The notes under the pieces: generated by a model
What the model was told of the DNA's origin: nothing
The model's input: the letters and a program-made list of their open reading frames with translations, nothing else
The model's database searches: none
Shown here: positions 1 through 9,637 of the stretch, piece by piece
Numbering within the stretch: position 1 is the first letter of the stretch
How the letters are laid out: every line of letters begins with the position of its first letter
Program-made: the position numbers and the translations under genes
From: Acidovorax sp. SCN 68-22
GTDB lineage: Bacteria; Pseudomonadota; Gammaproteobacteria; Burkholderiales; Burkholderiaceae_C
Direction: 5' to 3'
Assembly (NCBI GenBank): GCA_001724785.1
Contig: MEDL01000002.1
Location: 1 to 44,376 of the forward strand
Length of the DNA stretch: 44,376 bases

Positions 1-641
1 CTCTCCAGCAGCGGCGGAAAGCGCGCTTCCACGCTCGGCCAGCTGGCGTCGCCGGCCAATGCCTGCGCCTGGCTCTGCCAGTTCTGAACGTCGGCCTGCA
101 GGGCTTCGCGGGCGGCAAGGGCGTCCTGCCAGGGTTTGGTGGACAACACTTCGATGCGCTGGGCCAGCAGCACCGCCGCCTCGCGCTGCACCTGCACCCG
201 GTGCTGCAAGTCTTCAATGACCTTGATGCGCTCGGCGAGCGCGCCCTTGAGCGCCGCCAGCGGCTCGCGCGAGAGCGGCGCGCCGGCTTTGGCGGCGTCG
301 CGCTGCCAGGCCATGGCGTCGGCGATGTTGAGCTTGGGCGCGGCCAGCAAGGTGTTGGCCTTGTCGGCCCACTCGGCGGCCATGGCCTCCTGGTTCTTGG
401 CGCGGCGAATTTCGTCCAGGCGCTCGCGCACGGCGCGCGCGGCGCCCTTGTCGCGGCCGCTCAGCTCCTTGAAGACTTCCTGCAGCTGTGCCGACTCGGG
501 CTGCGTGGCCAGCCAATCACGGATACGGGCCGCCCGCTCGCCCGAGGTGGCTGCCGAGAAGGCACCGCCCGTCAACGCGTCCAGCGGATGCACGGCCGCG
601 GCCGGCGCTGGGGTGGGAGTGGGTTCAGAAGCGTCGGACAT
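1..641 (-). CDS. DUF349 domain-containing protein, N-terminal part (3' end runs off the left edge)
   Basis: Open minus-strand frame from ATG at 641 to the window edge: MSDASEPTPTPAPAAAVHPLDALTGGAFSAATSGERAARIRDWLATQPESAQLQEVFKELSGRDKGAARAVRERLDEIRRAKNQE... Missing from the ORF track because its stop lies outside the window. Confidence 0.75.
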   Translation of the reverse strand, partial: MSDASEPTPTPAPAAAVHPLDALTGGAFSAATSGERAARIRDWLATQPESAQLQEVFKELSGRDKGAARAVRERLDEIRRAKNQEAMAAEWADKANTLLAAPKLNIADAMAWQRDAAKAGAPLSREPLAALKGALAERIKVIEDLQHRVQVQREAAVLLAQRIEVLSTKPWQDALAAREALQADVQNWQSQAQALAGDASWPSVEARFPPLLE

Positions 642-943
642 CTTGTTGCGCGAAGGAAAAGGAAACATGGCTTGGGGTCCGGAGGGGCGCGCCGTCCGGG
701 CTGGGAAAGAAGAGGGCCCACAGGGCGTGGACAAGGCGGGTATTTTCACCGCGTTTTGGAGCGGCCCCCCAAATCCGCACCGAGCGTGCCTTTCGGCGGC
801 ACGCCCGACCCGCGCAGACCGGCCGCCGTGCAAGGCCATGGACCGTGTGCAGCCGTGCCGATCGCGCCAGGAATACCGCTCCGATCAGCCATTTCATACA
901 GTGTTTATACAACTAACAAAGCTAATTTATTGTATCGTTAGTG

Positions 944-973
944 TTGACTTGGCATTAAATGCCCTCCTAGAAT
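944..973 (+). promoter_or_regulatory. Sigma70-like promoter (TTGACT - 18 bp - TAGAAT) with a perfect GGCATTAAATGCC palindrome in the spacer
   Basis: TTGACT at 944-949, TAGAAT at 968-973, palindrome at 951-963, in an AT-rich stretch upstream of the transglycosylase gene. Confidence 0.5.
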
Positions 974-1142
974 CCGCGAGCTTTGCGAAGAGCTAAGTAC
1001 AAACCCCCAGTTTCGCTGCCGGTCTCGGCTAAGTCAAAACGGTCCAGTGCTACGCGCCAGGCACGAATTTGATGGCGTACCAATCAGGTGAACATGCTGC
1101 AACCGGCACCCGGTCGAGCAGCAGTCCCGCCGAAAGGAAGCT

Positions 1143-1994
1143 ATGACAGCGACAGGAAAGTTGGCCTCGGGCCTGCGGGCAGTAGCCAGCACGCTCACCA
1201 ACGCCTTTTTGAAAACCACCCACAACAGCTTTGCCCTGCTGGGCCTGGCCGTGGCCTGCCTCGTGATCACCCTCTCGGCGCGGCCCGACCTGCGCCTGCA
1301 AGGCGAAGCCCACCTGCGCGGCTGGCTGGAAGCACGCCAGAGCGCACCCGGCGACGCCGAGGACACTTTGGAGTTCGATGAGCCCAGCGAGCGCGCTCTG
1401 GCGGCCGACCCGCAGGGCCTGCCGCAAGAGCAGGCGCGCGTGGCCTATTGGCTGAGCAAGAAGTACCGCGTTGCGCCAGAACCCCTGAGCCTGCTGGTCG
1501 GCGAGGCCTACGAGATCGGCAGCAAGACCAAGCTCGACCCGACGCTGATCCTCGCCGTCATGGCCATCGAATCGCGCTTCAACCCGTTTGCGCAAAGCGC
1601 CGTCGGCGCGCAGGGCCTGATGCAGGTCATGACGCGCGTGCACACCGACAAATATGAGAACGTCGGCGGGCATCTGGCGGCGTTCGATCCGGTCACCAAC
1701 CTGCGCGTCGGCGTCCAGGTGCTGCAGGAATGCATCCGGCGCGCCGGTTCGCTCGAAGGCGGTCTGCGCTACTACGTCGGCGCCGCCAACCTGGAAACCG
1801 ATGGCGGTTACGCCGCCAAGGTCCTGGCCGAGCATTTCCGCCTGCGCCAGGTGGCCTCGGGCCGCAGCGTGCGCGCCGCGCCCCCCGCACCGACGCTGGC
1901 CACCAAGGCGGCCGACGCAGCAGCCCCTGCAGCGGCGCCTGCCGCGCCCGTGGCCGCAGCCACCGAGAAGGTCGCGCTGCTGTCTGATCTGTAA
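1143..1994 (+). CDS. Lytic transglycosylase, SLT domain
   Basis: SLT-type motif ILAVMAIESRFNPFAQSAVGAQGLMQVM; N-terminal hydrophobic anchor. Confidence 0.88.
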   Translation: MTATGKLASGLRAVASTLTNAFLKTTHNSFALLGLAVACLVITLSARPDLRLQGEAHLRGWLEARQSAPGDAEDTLEFDEPSERALAADPQGLPQEQARVAYWLSKKYRVAPEPLSLLVGEAYEIGSKTKLDPTLILAVMAIESRFNPFAQSAVGAQGLMQVMTRVHTDKYENVGGHLAAFDPVTNLRVGVQVLQECIRRAGSLEGGLRYYVGAANLETDGGYAAKVLAEHFRLRQVASGRSVRAAPPAPTLATKAADAAAPAAAPAAPVAAATEKVALLSDL

Positions 1995-2042
1995 GCCGGC
2001 CCGGCACCCGGCCGGGGAGCGCTCGGGTACACTCGCCCGGTA

Positions 2043-2180
2043 CGCGACTGGCGATAGGCGCGGCCCCCAGCGGGCCGTCGCTGACGTGGAAACCAGCAAG
2101 GCGCCGCCCTTGTGAACCACCGGGAAGCGTGCCGCACGGGCCCGTCCCGCTGCGTTTCCGCCGTTCGCCTGGGCAGCCCT
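2043..2180 (+). ncRNA. ZTP (pfl-type) riboswitch upstream of glyA
   Basis: Ordered conserved blocks GCGACTGGCG ... CGTGGAAACCA ... GAACCACCGGGAAGCG ... CGCCTGGGCA just 5' of glyA, matching the remembered pfl/ZTP consensus and its folate/one-carbon context. Confidence 0.8.
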
Positions 2181-2217
2181 TGTTTCAAGGGACACAAGTT
2201 CACAGGACTGCCGCACC

Positions 2218-3465
2218 ATGTACCAACGCAATCTTCTCGTAGAGCAAGCCGACCCCGAGCTGTTTGCCGCCATCCAGGCCGAAAACCAGCGCCAGGAAGA
2301 CCACATCGAACTCATCGCCAGCGAGAACTACGCCTCGCCGGCCGTCATGTGGGCCCAGGGCACACAGCTGACCAACAAATACGCCGAGGGCTACCCCGGC
2401 AAGCGCTACTACGGCGGCTGCGAGCACGTGGACGTGGCCGAGCGCCTGGCGATCGAGCGCGTCAAGCAGATCTTCGGCGCCGATGCCGCCAACGTGCAGC
2501 CGCACTGCGGGGCCTCCGCCAATGAGGCCGTGTTCCTCGCCTTCCTGAAACCCGGCGACACCATCATGGGCATGAGCCTGGCCGAAGGCGGGCATTTGAC
2601 GCACGGCATGGCGCTGAACATGTCGGGCAAATGGTTCAACGTCGTGTCCTACGGGCTGGACGCCAACGAAGTCATCGACTACGACGCCATGGAGCGGAAG
2701 GCGCACGAAACCAAGCCCAAGCTCATCATCGCCGGCGCCTCGGCGTACAGCCTGCACATTGACTTCGCGCGCTTCGCCAAGGTGGCCAAGGACGTGGGCG
2801 CCATCTTCATGGTCGACATGGCGCACTACGCCGGCCTGATCGCCGCCGGCGTCTACCCCAACCCCGTACCGCACGCCGACGTGGTGACCAGCACCACGCA
2901 CAAGAGCCTGCGCGGCCCGCGCGGCGGCATCATCCTCATGAAGGCAGAGCACGAGAAGGCGATCAACAGCGCCATCTTCCCCGGCCTGCAAGGCGGCCCG
3001 CTGATGCACGTGATCGCCGCCAAGGCCGTGGCCTTCAAGGAAGCGCTGGCCCCCGGTTTCAAGCAGTACCAGGAGCAGGTGCTGGCCAACGCACGCACCA
3101 TGGCCGAGACGCTGACCGAGCGCGGCCTGCGCATCGTCAGCGGCGGCACGCAAAGCCACCTGATGCTGGTGGACCTGCGCGCCAAGGGCATCACTGGCAA
3201 GGAAGCCGAGGCCGTGCTCGGCTCGGCGCACATGACGATCAACAAGAACGCCATTCCGAACGACCCGGAAAAGCCCATGGTGACCAGCGGCATCCGCCTG
3301 GGCACGCCGGCCATGACGACGCGCGGTTTCAAGGAAGAGCAGGCCCGCGCCACCGCCCACCTGATCGCCGACGTGCTCGATGCGCCACGCGACGAAGCGC
3401 GCATCGCAGCGGTGCGCACCAAGGTGGCCGCGCTGACGGCGCAGTTCCCGGTGTACGGCGGCTGA
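2218..3465 (+). CDS. glyA: Serine hydroxymethyltransferase
   Basis: [36 protein letters not shown] and PLP-lysine region [14 protein letters not shown]. Confidence 0.97.
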   Translation: MYQRNLLVEQADPELFAAIQAENQRQEDHIELIASENYASPAVMWAQGTQLTNKYAEGYPGKRYYGGCEHVDVAERLAIERVKQIFGADAANVQPHCGASANEAVFLAFLKPGDTIMGMSLAEGGHLTHGMALNMSGKWFNVVSYGLDANEVIDYDAMERKAHETKPKLIIAGASAYSLHIDFARFAKVAKDVGAIFMVDMAHYAGLIAAGVYPNPVPHADVVTSTTHKSLRGPRGGIILMKAEHEKAINSAIFPGLQGGPLMHVIAAKAVAFKEALAPGFKQYQEQVLANARTMAETLTERGLRIVSGGTQSHLMLVDLRAKGITGKEAEAVLGSAHMTINKNAIPNDPEKPMVTSGIRLGTPAMTTRGFKEEQARATAHLIADVLDAPRDEARIAAVRTKVAALTAQFPVYGG

Positions 3466-3504
3466 ACGCCTGCACCCAGGGCGCGGCACGCCGCACCCTG
3501 CCTT

Positions 3505-3573
3505 GAAATTTAGGGTCTTTTTGGCCGCTAGCGCTTATCCACGCTAGGTTTACAGCTATCTAAAAGCTAGCGT
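3505..3573. repeat. Dispersed repeat, copy 1
   Basis: Reverse complement GCTAGCTTTTAGATAGCTGTAAACCTAGCGTGGATAAGCGCTAGCGGCC matches the other copies; lies between convergent glyA and aroC. Confidence 0.8.
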
Positions 3574-4671
3574 TCAAGGCGCCGAGGCGGCAATCGGTGC
3601 CACGCTCTGGTGCACGTCGCCGCACTGCGCGCGGTGGCGCAGCGCGTGGTCCATCAGCACCAGCGCCAGCAGCGCCTCGGCAATCGGCGCGGCGCGTATG
3701 CCCACGCATGGGTCGTGCCGGCCACGGGTGCTGACTTCCACCGGCTGCCCGGCCGTGTCGATGGACGCGCGCGGGCTGAGGATGGAGCTGGTCGGCTTGA
3801 TGGCGATCTGCACCTCGATGTCCTGCCCCGAACTGATGCCGCCCAGCACGCCGCCGGCGTGGTTGCTGCGAAAGCCCTCGGGCGAGAGCGAATCGCCGTG
3901 CACCGTGCCGCGCTGCCCCGCGCTGGCAAAGCCCGCGCCGATCTCCACGCCCTTGACGGCGTTCAGGCCCATCATCGCCCAGGCGATGTCGGCGTCGAGC
4001 TTGTCGTAGATCGGCTCGCCCAGGCCCACCGGCACGCCCGTGGCCTGCACCCGGATGCGCGCACCGCAGGAATCGCCCGCCTTGCGCAGCGCGTCCATGT
4101 AGTCCTCGAACCGCTGCACATCCGCCACGGGGGCGAAGAACGGGTTGTGGGGCACGTGTTCCCAGGATTCAAAACCGATGTCGAGCTCGCCCAGCTGCAC
4201 CATGCAGGCGCGAAAGCGCGTGCCATAGGCCTCGGCCAGCCATTTCCTGGCCACGGCGCCCGCAGCCACCGTGGGCGCTGTCAGCCGCGCCGAGGAGCGC
4301 CCGCCACCGCGCGGGTCGCGCACGCCGTACTTGTGCCAATAGGTGTAATCGGCATGGCCCGGGCGAAAGCGCTGGGCGATGTCGCCGTAGTCCTTGCTGC
4401 GCTGGTCGGTATTGCGGATGAGAAGCGCGATCGGCGTGCCGGTGGTCACGCCTTCGTACACGCCGGAGAGGATTTCCACCGCGTCGGGCTCGGCGCGCTG
4501 CGTCACGTGGCGGCTGGTGCCCGGCCGGCGCCGGTCGAGGTCGGCCTGAATGTCGGCCTCGGAAAGCGGCATGCCGGGCGGGCAGCCGTCGATGACGCAG
4601 CCTATGGCCGGGCCGTGGGATTCACCAAAGTTGGTGACTGCGAAAAGGGTGCCGAAAGTGTTGCCGCTCAT
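3574..4671 (-). CDS. aroC: Chorismate synthase
   Basis: [50 protein letters not shown]. Confidence 0.97.
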   Translation of the reverse strand: MSGNTFGTLFAVTNFGESHGPAIGCVIDGCPPGMPLSEADIQADLDRRRPGTSRHVTQRAEPDAVEILSGVYEGVTTGTPIALLIRNTDQRSKDYGDIAQRFRPGHADYTYWHKYGVRDPRGGGRSSARLTAPTVAAGAVARKWLAEAYGTRFRACMVQLGELDIGFESWEHVPHNPFFAPVADVQRFEDYMDALRKAGDSCGARIRVQATGVPVGLGEPIYDKLDADIAWAMMGLNAVKGVEIGAGFASAGQRGTVHGDSLSPEGFRSNHAGGVLGGISSGQDIEVQIAIKPTSSILSPRASIDTAGQPVEVSTRGRHDPCVGIRAAPIAEALLALVLMDHALRHRAQCGDVHQSVAPIAASAP

Positions 4672-4720
4672 GGGCCGCCATTATCGCGGCAGCGCCCGCC
4701 CCAGCAGCCGGCGGCGCGGG

Positions 4721-5194
4721 CTAACGGCCTGCTGCGGCGCCGCTCGGCCCGCTGTCTTCGCTCTCGGGCCAGTCGCGGATGTAGGCCTTGAGCATCTTGT
4801 TCTCGAAATTCTGGCTGTCCACCACGGCCTTGGCGACGTCGTAGAAGCTGATCACGCCCATCAGCATGCGGCTGTCCATCACGGGCATGTAGCGTGCGTG
4901 GCGCTCGAGCATCATGCGGCGCACTTCGTCCATGTCGGTTTCCATGGTGCAGGTCAGCGGCGCATCGTCCATGGCCGTTCGCACCAGCATGGTGCCCACG
5001 GCGCCGCCATTGCGCACCAGCGCCTGGATGACCTCGCGGAAGGTGAGCATGCCCACCAGGTCGCCGTGCTCCATCACCACCAGGGAGCCGATGTCGCGCT
5101 CGGCCATCACGCGCACCGCGTCGGCAAGGGGTTCGGCCGGATGGGCGGTGTAGAGGGTGTTGCCCTTCACGCGCAGGATGTCGCTGACTTTCAT
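4721..5194 (-). CDS. CBS domain-containing protein
   Basis: MKVSDILRVKGNTLYTAHPAEPLADAVRVMAERDIGSLVVMEHGDLVGMLTFREV: tandem CBS motifs. Start taken at the internal ATG (5194), not the ORF-track start. Confidence 0.85.
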   Translation of the reverse strand: MKVSDILRVKGNTLYTAHPAEPLADAVRVMAERDIGSLVVMEHGDLVGMLTFREVIQALVRNGGAVGTMLVRTAMDDAPLTCTMETDMDEVRRMMLERHARYMPVMDSRMLMGVISFYDVAKAVVDSQNFENKMLKAYIRDWPESEDSGPSGAAAGR

Positions 5195-5297
5195 GGGGTT
5201 CCTCGCTGGGTGCCGCACGCACCAGGCTGCGGCGCGGCCGCATGAATATAGCCCACAATGCCGCACGCGCCCCATTCTGATTGCCCTGGAGACACCC

Positions 5298-6599
5298 ATG
5301 CCCGGTTACGCCGACCCCGGCTTCGACACCCTCGCCCTGCACGCAGGCGCTGCGCCCGACCCCGCGACCGGCGCCCGCGCCGTGCCGATCCACCTCACCA
5401 CCTCCTTCGTCCTGCCATCGAGCGACCACGCCGCGTCGCTGTTCAACATGGAGCGCGGCGGCCACGTGTATTCGCGCATCAGCAACCCGACGACCGCCGT
5501 GCTGGAGCAGCGCATCGCGGCCCTCGAAGGCGGCGCCGCGGCCATCGCCACCGCCAGCGGCCAGGCGGCCCTGCACCTGGCGATCGCCACGCTGATGGGC
5601 GCGGGCGGCCACATCGTCGCCAGCACCGCGCTGTACGGCGGCTCGCAGAACCTGTTGCACTACACCTTGCGGCGCTTCGGCATCGACACCAGCTTTGTCC
5701 CCCCTGGCGACCTGGACGCCTGGCGCGCCGCCATCCGTCCGAACACGCGCCTGCTGTTCGGCGAGACGCTCGGCAACCCCGGCCTGGACGTGCTCGACAT
5801 CCCCGGCGTCGCGGCCATCGCGCACGGTGCGGGCGTGCCCCTGCTGGTCGATTCGACCTTCACCACGCCCTGGCTGGTCCAGCCTTTGGCGCTCGGCGCC
5901 GACCTGGTGTACCACTCGGCAACGAAATTCCTTTCCGGCCACGGCACTGTCATCGGCGGCCTGCTGGTGGACGGCGGCGGGTTCGACTGGGAAGGCTCGG
6001 GGCGCTTTCCGGAACTGACCGAGCCCTACGACGGCTTCCACGGCATGGTTTTCGCCGAGGAAAGCACCGTCGGCGCCTTCATCCTGCGCGCGCGCCGCGA
6101 AGGCCTGCGCGATTTCGGCGCCTGCATGAGCCCGCACAGCGCCTGGTTGATCCTCCAGGGCATCGAGACCCTGCCGCTGCGCATGCAGCAGCACATGCGC
6201 AACACCGAGCGCGTGGTCGAATTCCTTGCCAGCCACCCGTTCGTCGCGCGGGTCGGGCACCCCATGCTGCCCTCGCACCCCGGCCACCAGCTGGCGCAGC
6301 GCCTGCTACCGCGCGGCGCCGGCTCGGTGTTCAGCTTCGACATCAAGGGCTCGCGCGCGCAGGGCAAGGCCTTCATCGAGGCGCTGAAGCTCTTCAGCCA
6401 CCTGGCCAACGTCGGCGACTGCCGCAGCCTGGTCATCCACCCGGCGAGCACCACGCACTTTCGCCTGAGCGACGAGGCGCTGGCCGCGGCCGGCATCACG
6501 CAGGGGACGATACGCCTGTCCATCGGCCTCGAAGACGCGGACGACCTGCTCGACGACCTCAAGCGCGCCCTCAAGGCCGCAGAAAAAGCCGGAGCCTGA
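5298..6599 (+). CDS. O-acetylhomoserine aminocarboxypropyltransferase / sulfhydrylase (Cys/Met PLP family)
   Basis: FDTLALHAGAAPDPATGARAVPIHLTTSFV; YSRISNPTTAVLEQRIAALEGG; PLP-lysine region HSATKFLSGHGTVIGG. Confidence 0.92.
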   Translation: MPGYADPGFDTLALHAGAAPDPATGARAVPIHLTTSFVLPSSDHAASLFNMERGGHVYSRISNPTTAVLEQRIAALEGGAAAIATASGQAALHLAIATLMGAGGHIVASTALYGGSQNLLHYTLRRFGIDTSFVPPGDLDAWRAAIRPNTRLLFGETLGNPGLDVLDIPGVAAIAHGAGVPLLVDSTFTTPWLVQPLALGADLVYHSATKFLSGHGTVIGGLLVDGGGFDWEGSGRFPELTEPYDGFHGMVFAEESTVGAFILRARREGLRDFGACMSPHSAWLILQGIETLPLRMQQHMRNTERVVEFLASHPFVARVGHPMLPSHPGHQLAQRLLPRGAGSVFSFDIKGSRAQGKAFIEALKLFSHLANVGDCRSLVIHPASTTHFRLSDEALAAAGITQGTIRLSIGLEDADDLLDDLKRALKAAEKAGA

Positions 6600-6600
6600 C

Positions 6601-7431
6601 ATGCGCCTGCCCGTCAACGGACACGATACCTACTGCTACACCGGCGGCCGCGCCTTCGACCCGGCACTGCCCACCGCCGTGCTGATCCACGGGGTGCTGA
6701 ACGACCACAGCGTCTGGGCCATGCAAAGCCGCTGGCTCGCGCACCACGGCTGGAACGTGCTGGCGGTGGACCTGCCGGGCCACTGCCGCAGCGCCGGACC
6801 AGCACCGCAAAGCGTCGAGGAGGCGGCCGATTTCACCATCGCACTGCTGGACGCGCTCGGCGTGCAGCGCGCCGCCCTGATCGGGCACAGCTGGGGCTCG
6901 CTGATCGCACTCGAAGCGGCCGCGCGCCTGCAGGAGCGGGCAAGCCACCTGGCGCTGGTGGGCACGGCTTTTCCGATGAAGGTCTCGCCGGCGCTCATCG
7001 AGGCCGCGCTCAACGCGCCCGAGAAGGCGCTGCGCATGGTGAACGTGTTCTCGCGCAGCACGCTGTGCGCGCCGCCCACCGCCCTCGGCCCCGGCACCTG
7101 GGTGTTTGGCGCCAGCATGGCGCTGGGCCGCCGCGTGCTGCGCAGCAACCGCGAGGTGAACCTGTTCCACCGCGGTTTCCTGGCCTGCGATAGCTACACG
7201 GGCGGCGAAGCTGCCATGGCGCGCATCCGCTGCCCCGTGCTGTTCGCCCTCGGCGCGCAAGACCAGATGACCGCGCCCAAGGGGGCGCAGACACTGATCG
7301 ACGTGGCCAAGGCTTCCGGCAAGACGGTGCAGCTGCGCCTGCTGCCGGTGGGTCACCACCAGATGACGGAAGCACCCGAGGAGACGCTGGCCGCTTTGCG
7401 CGGCCTGCTGGAAAGCGCCGAAAATCAATAG
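6601..7431 (+). CDS. Alpha/beta hydrolase
   Basis: VLIHGVLNDHSVW, nucleophile elbow IGHSWGSLIAL, C-terminal LPVGHHQMTEAPE. Confidence 0.88.
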   Translation: MRLPVNGHDTYCYTGGRAFDPALPTAVLIHGVLNDHSVWAMQSRWLAHHGWNVLAVDLPGHCRSAGPAPQSVEEAADFTIALLDALGVQRAALIGHSWGSLIALEAAARLQERASHLALVGTAFPMKVSPALIEAALNAPEKALRMVNVFSRSTLCAPPTALGPGTWVFGASMALGRRVLRSNREVNLFHRGFLACDSYTGGEAAMARIRCPVLFALGAQDQMTAPKGAQTLIDVAKASGKTVQLRLLPVGHHQMTEAPEETLAALRGLLESAENQ

Positions 7432-7483
7432 AAAACAAGGCTGCAGCGCATGCTGGGCCTTGATTTTCAGCTATCAAATTAGA
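7421..7483. repeat. Dispersed repeat, copy 2
   Basis: Reverse complement ATTTGATAGCTGAAAATCAAGGCCCAGCATGCGCTGCAGCCTTGTTTTC matches the family; overlaps the hydrolase stop codon. Confidence 0.7.
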
Positions 7484-7529
7484 AGTTTCCGGCCGTCCCG
7501 GCAGCGTGCCGTAAGGCGGTTGGCAGGCC

Positions 7530-9566
7530 TCAGCGCGGCTTGCGCACGTCCGGATCGACGCGTGCCTCGAAACGGTCGCTGTTGCTGCCAAAGCCCACCG
7601 GCTGGTGCGGCGCCGGGGGGGCCGTGCGCGGCACGGGGGGCTGGTCTTCCTGCGACAGGAAAGGCAGGGGCGCGCTGTTCCCTGCGTCGTCGGCAGGCTC
7701 GGCCAACGCGTCGAGGTGGGTCAGATCGCTGAGGTCGAGGTCGAGCGCGACGTTCGATACTGGCGCGGGAGGCGGCTCGGCCGGGGCCTCGAAGGCCCAG
7801 TCGTGCTCGAACTCCATCAGATTGCTCGGCTGCGCCGGCGTAGTGGGCTCGGCCAGCTCGGCCTGGGGCGGCTCCCAATCGGTCGGTTCGTGCGGCGTGG
7901 TGCGGGTGCGCGGGCTGGGGGTACCACGCGCGCCCGGCGGCGTGGTGCGCGCGATCGCGTGCAGCAGCAGCAGGTCGTCGTAGGCAGGCAGGTCGAAGCG
8001 CTGCTGCTCCTCGCCCTGGCCACGGAACAGCAGTTCCTGCAGCAATGGCACCACGGACGCATCGCACCACAAGGCCTCGATGCGCGCCAGCACCTCGGGG
8101 TAGGCGAACAGCGCCCTGCCCTGGCGGGCAAATGCCGCGAACTCCGGGACCTGGGCGTTGAAGAAACGGTGGAACTGGGCGCGCAGCGCGTTGTATTGCT
8201 CGATGCGGCTGAGCGAGCGGTAAAGGCGCAGCAGTTCGAGGTAGGCCAGGGGCGATGTCGCCTGGTTGGCCTCGATGTGCTTCTTCATCACGTCGATGGC
8301 CTGGTCGTGCTCGCCCACGGACACGAAGAATTCGGCCTGCTGCTGCAGGTCGAACAGGTCTTCGGGGTTGACCACCGCGGCGATGGGCTCGGGCGCGGCG
8401 GCCGGGGCAGCGTCTTCCTCTGCGGACGCCAGCTCGGCGCCCTGGGAGACGCCGAATTCCAGCGGGATCATGCCCGAGGGCAGCATCTGCGGCTCAGTGG
8501 GTTCGGCACGCAGGTGGTGGTCCACCGGGGCCGGCGGCGCGGCGGGAGGCGCAGCAGGCGCTGCGGCGTTCTGCGCCACGGACTGGTTCCAGCGACGCGC
8601 GTCCACCGGCCCGCCGCCGCGCAGCCGTGTCCACATCCACAGCAGCAGGCCCGCCAGCAGGAGCAGCAAAGCACCCAGCAGGTACACGACGATCGGTGGG
8701 AAGCGCTCGGCCGCGCGTTGCTCCAGCTCCTGCTGGATGGCCAGGGCCGCCGCCTTGTCGCGCGCCGCCTGGGCGCGCTGGTTGGCCAGCTCGGTCTCCT
8801 GGGCCACCAGGCGCGCGGCTTCCTGCAGCAGTTCCTGGGGTTCCATGTTCAGCGCCCGCCAGCGCGCCGCTGCTTCTTCGCGCTGGGCCGCGGAAGCGGG
8901 CGAGAGCGTGGCGATCTCGGGGGAGGCGCGCAACACCGACGGGGCTTCAAGCCAGTCGGACAGCGGCTCCATGATGAGGCGCGGCCGCCCGGCATCGTCG
9001 GCCTTGGCGGGGGCAACGGCGTCGGTGCGGCTGCGCCGGGCGCGCGCTGGAGGCGGCGCGGCCTCGGCCCGGGCCTCGGCGCGGCGGCGTGGCGCAGCGC
9101 CGTCCTTGGCCGCCGCGGGAGCGTCTGCCCGTGCAGGCGTGGCAACTCCCGGCACAAGCGTGGAGGCCGCGTTGGCTGCCGCGCGCTGGACCGGGCTCAA
9201 GGATTCCTCGGGAAATGCGAGCACGGCGTACGTCCGCGCCACACTGCCGGTGCATCCGGCCGTCAGGCGCACGCTCAGCACCGGTTCGCTGACCGGCTGG
9301 GTGGTCTGAACGCGCACGCTCACACGCGAGCCGGCGGTAACGGGAGAAATCCGCACCTGGCTGGCTGGCAGCAGGGCGTCGCCCGCCATGACTTCGGCGC
9401 TCACGCAGGCGTCTGCCAGTGGCGCGCCATCCGTCTGGACGGGAAAAACAAGATCGAGGGGGCGGCCCAGCACCACCGTCCCCTGGGCATTGCCCAAGGA
9501 CAGCGCCATTGCCCCGCTTGCCGCGACTCCCACCCCCACGGCGAGGAAAAAATTACGAAGTCTCAC
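7530..9566 (-). CDS. FimV/HubP-like protein (signal peptide, one transmembrane segment, cytoplasmic TPR-like C-terminus)
   Basis: N-terminus LSLGNAQGTVVLGRPLDLVFPVQTD; TM PPIVVYLLGALLLLLAGLLLWMW; C-terminal QAEFFVSVGEHDQAIDVMKKHI. GTG start. Confidence 0.75.
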   Translation of the reverse strand: MRLRNFFLAVGVGVAASGAMALSLGNAQGTVVLGRPLDLVFPVQTDGAPLADACVSAEVMAGDALLPASQVRISPVTAGSRVSVRVQTTQPVSEPVLSVRLTAGCTGSVARTYAVLAFPEESLSPVQRAAANAASTLVPGVATPARADAPAAAKDGAAPRRRAEARAEAAPPPARARRSRTDAVAPAKADDAGRPRLIMEPLSDWLEAPSVLRASPEIATLSPASAAQREEAAARWRALNMEPQELLQEAARLVAQETELANQRAQAARDKAAALAIQQELEQRAAERFPPIVVYLLGALLLLLAGLLLWMWTRLRGGGPVDARRWNQSVAQNAAAPAAPPAAPPAPVDHHLRAEPTEPQMLPSGMIPLEFGVSQGAELASAEEDAAPAAAPEPIAAVVNPEDLFDLQQQAEFFVSVGEHDQAIDVMKKHIEANQATSPLAYLELLRLYRSLSRIEQYNALRAQFHRFFNAQVPEFAAFARQGRALFAYPEVLARIEALWCDASVVPLLQELLFRGQGEEQQRFDLPAYDDLLLLHAIARTTPPGARGTPSPRTRTTPHEPTDWEPPQAELAEPTTPAQPSNLMEFEHDWAFEAPAEPPPAPVSNVALDLDLSDLTHLDALAEPADDAGNSAPLPFLSQEDQPPVPRTAPPAPHQPVGFGSNSDRFEARVDPDVRKPR

Positions 9567-9637
9567 TTTTTATTTCATTTTGCTTCAGGTAATTCTTGCA
9601 TAGATTGCGCAATTTGCGCGATCGGGATAATCGCGCG

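Noticed and set aside
136-996. Plus-strand ORFs of 286, 246 and 142 aa at the left edge
   Set aside because: Antisense to the DUF349 gene plus GC-rich upstream DNA; no protein-like motifs.
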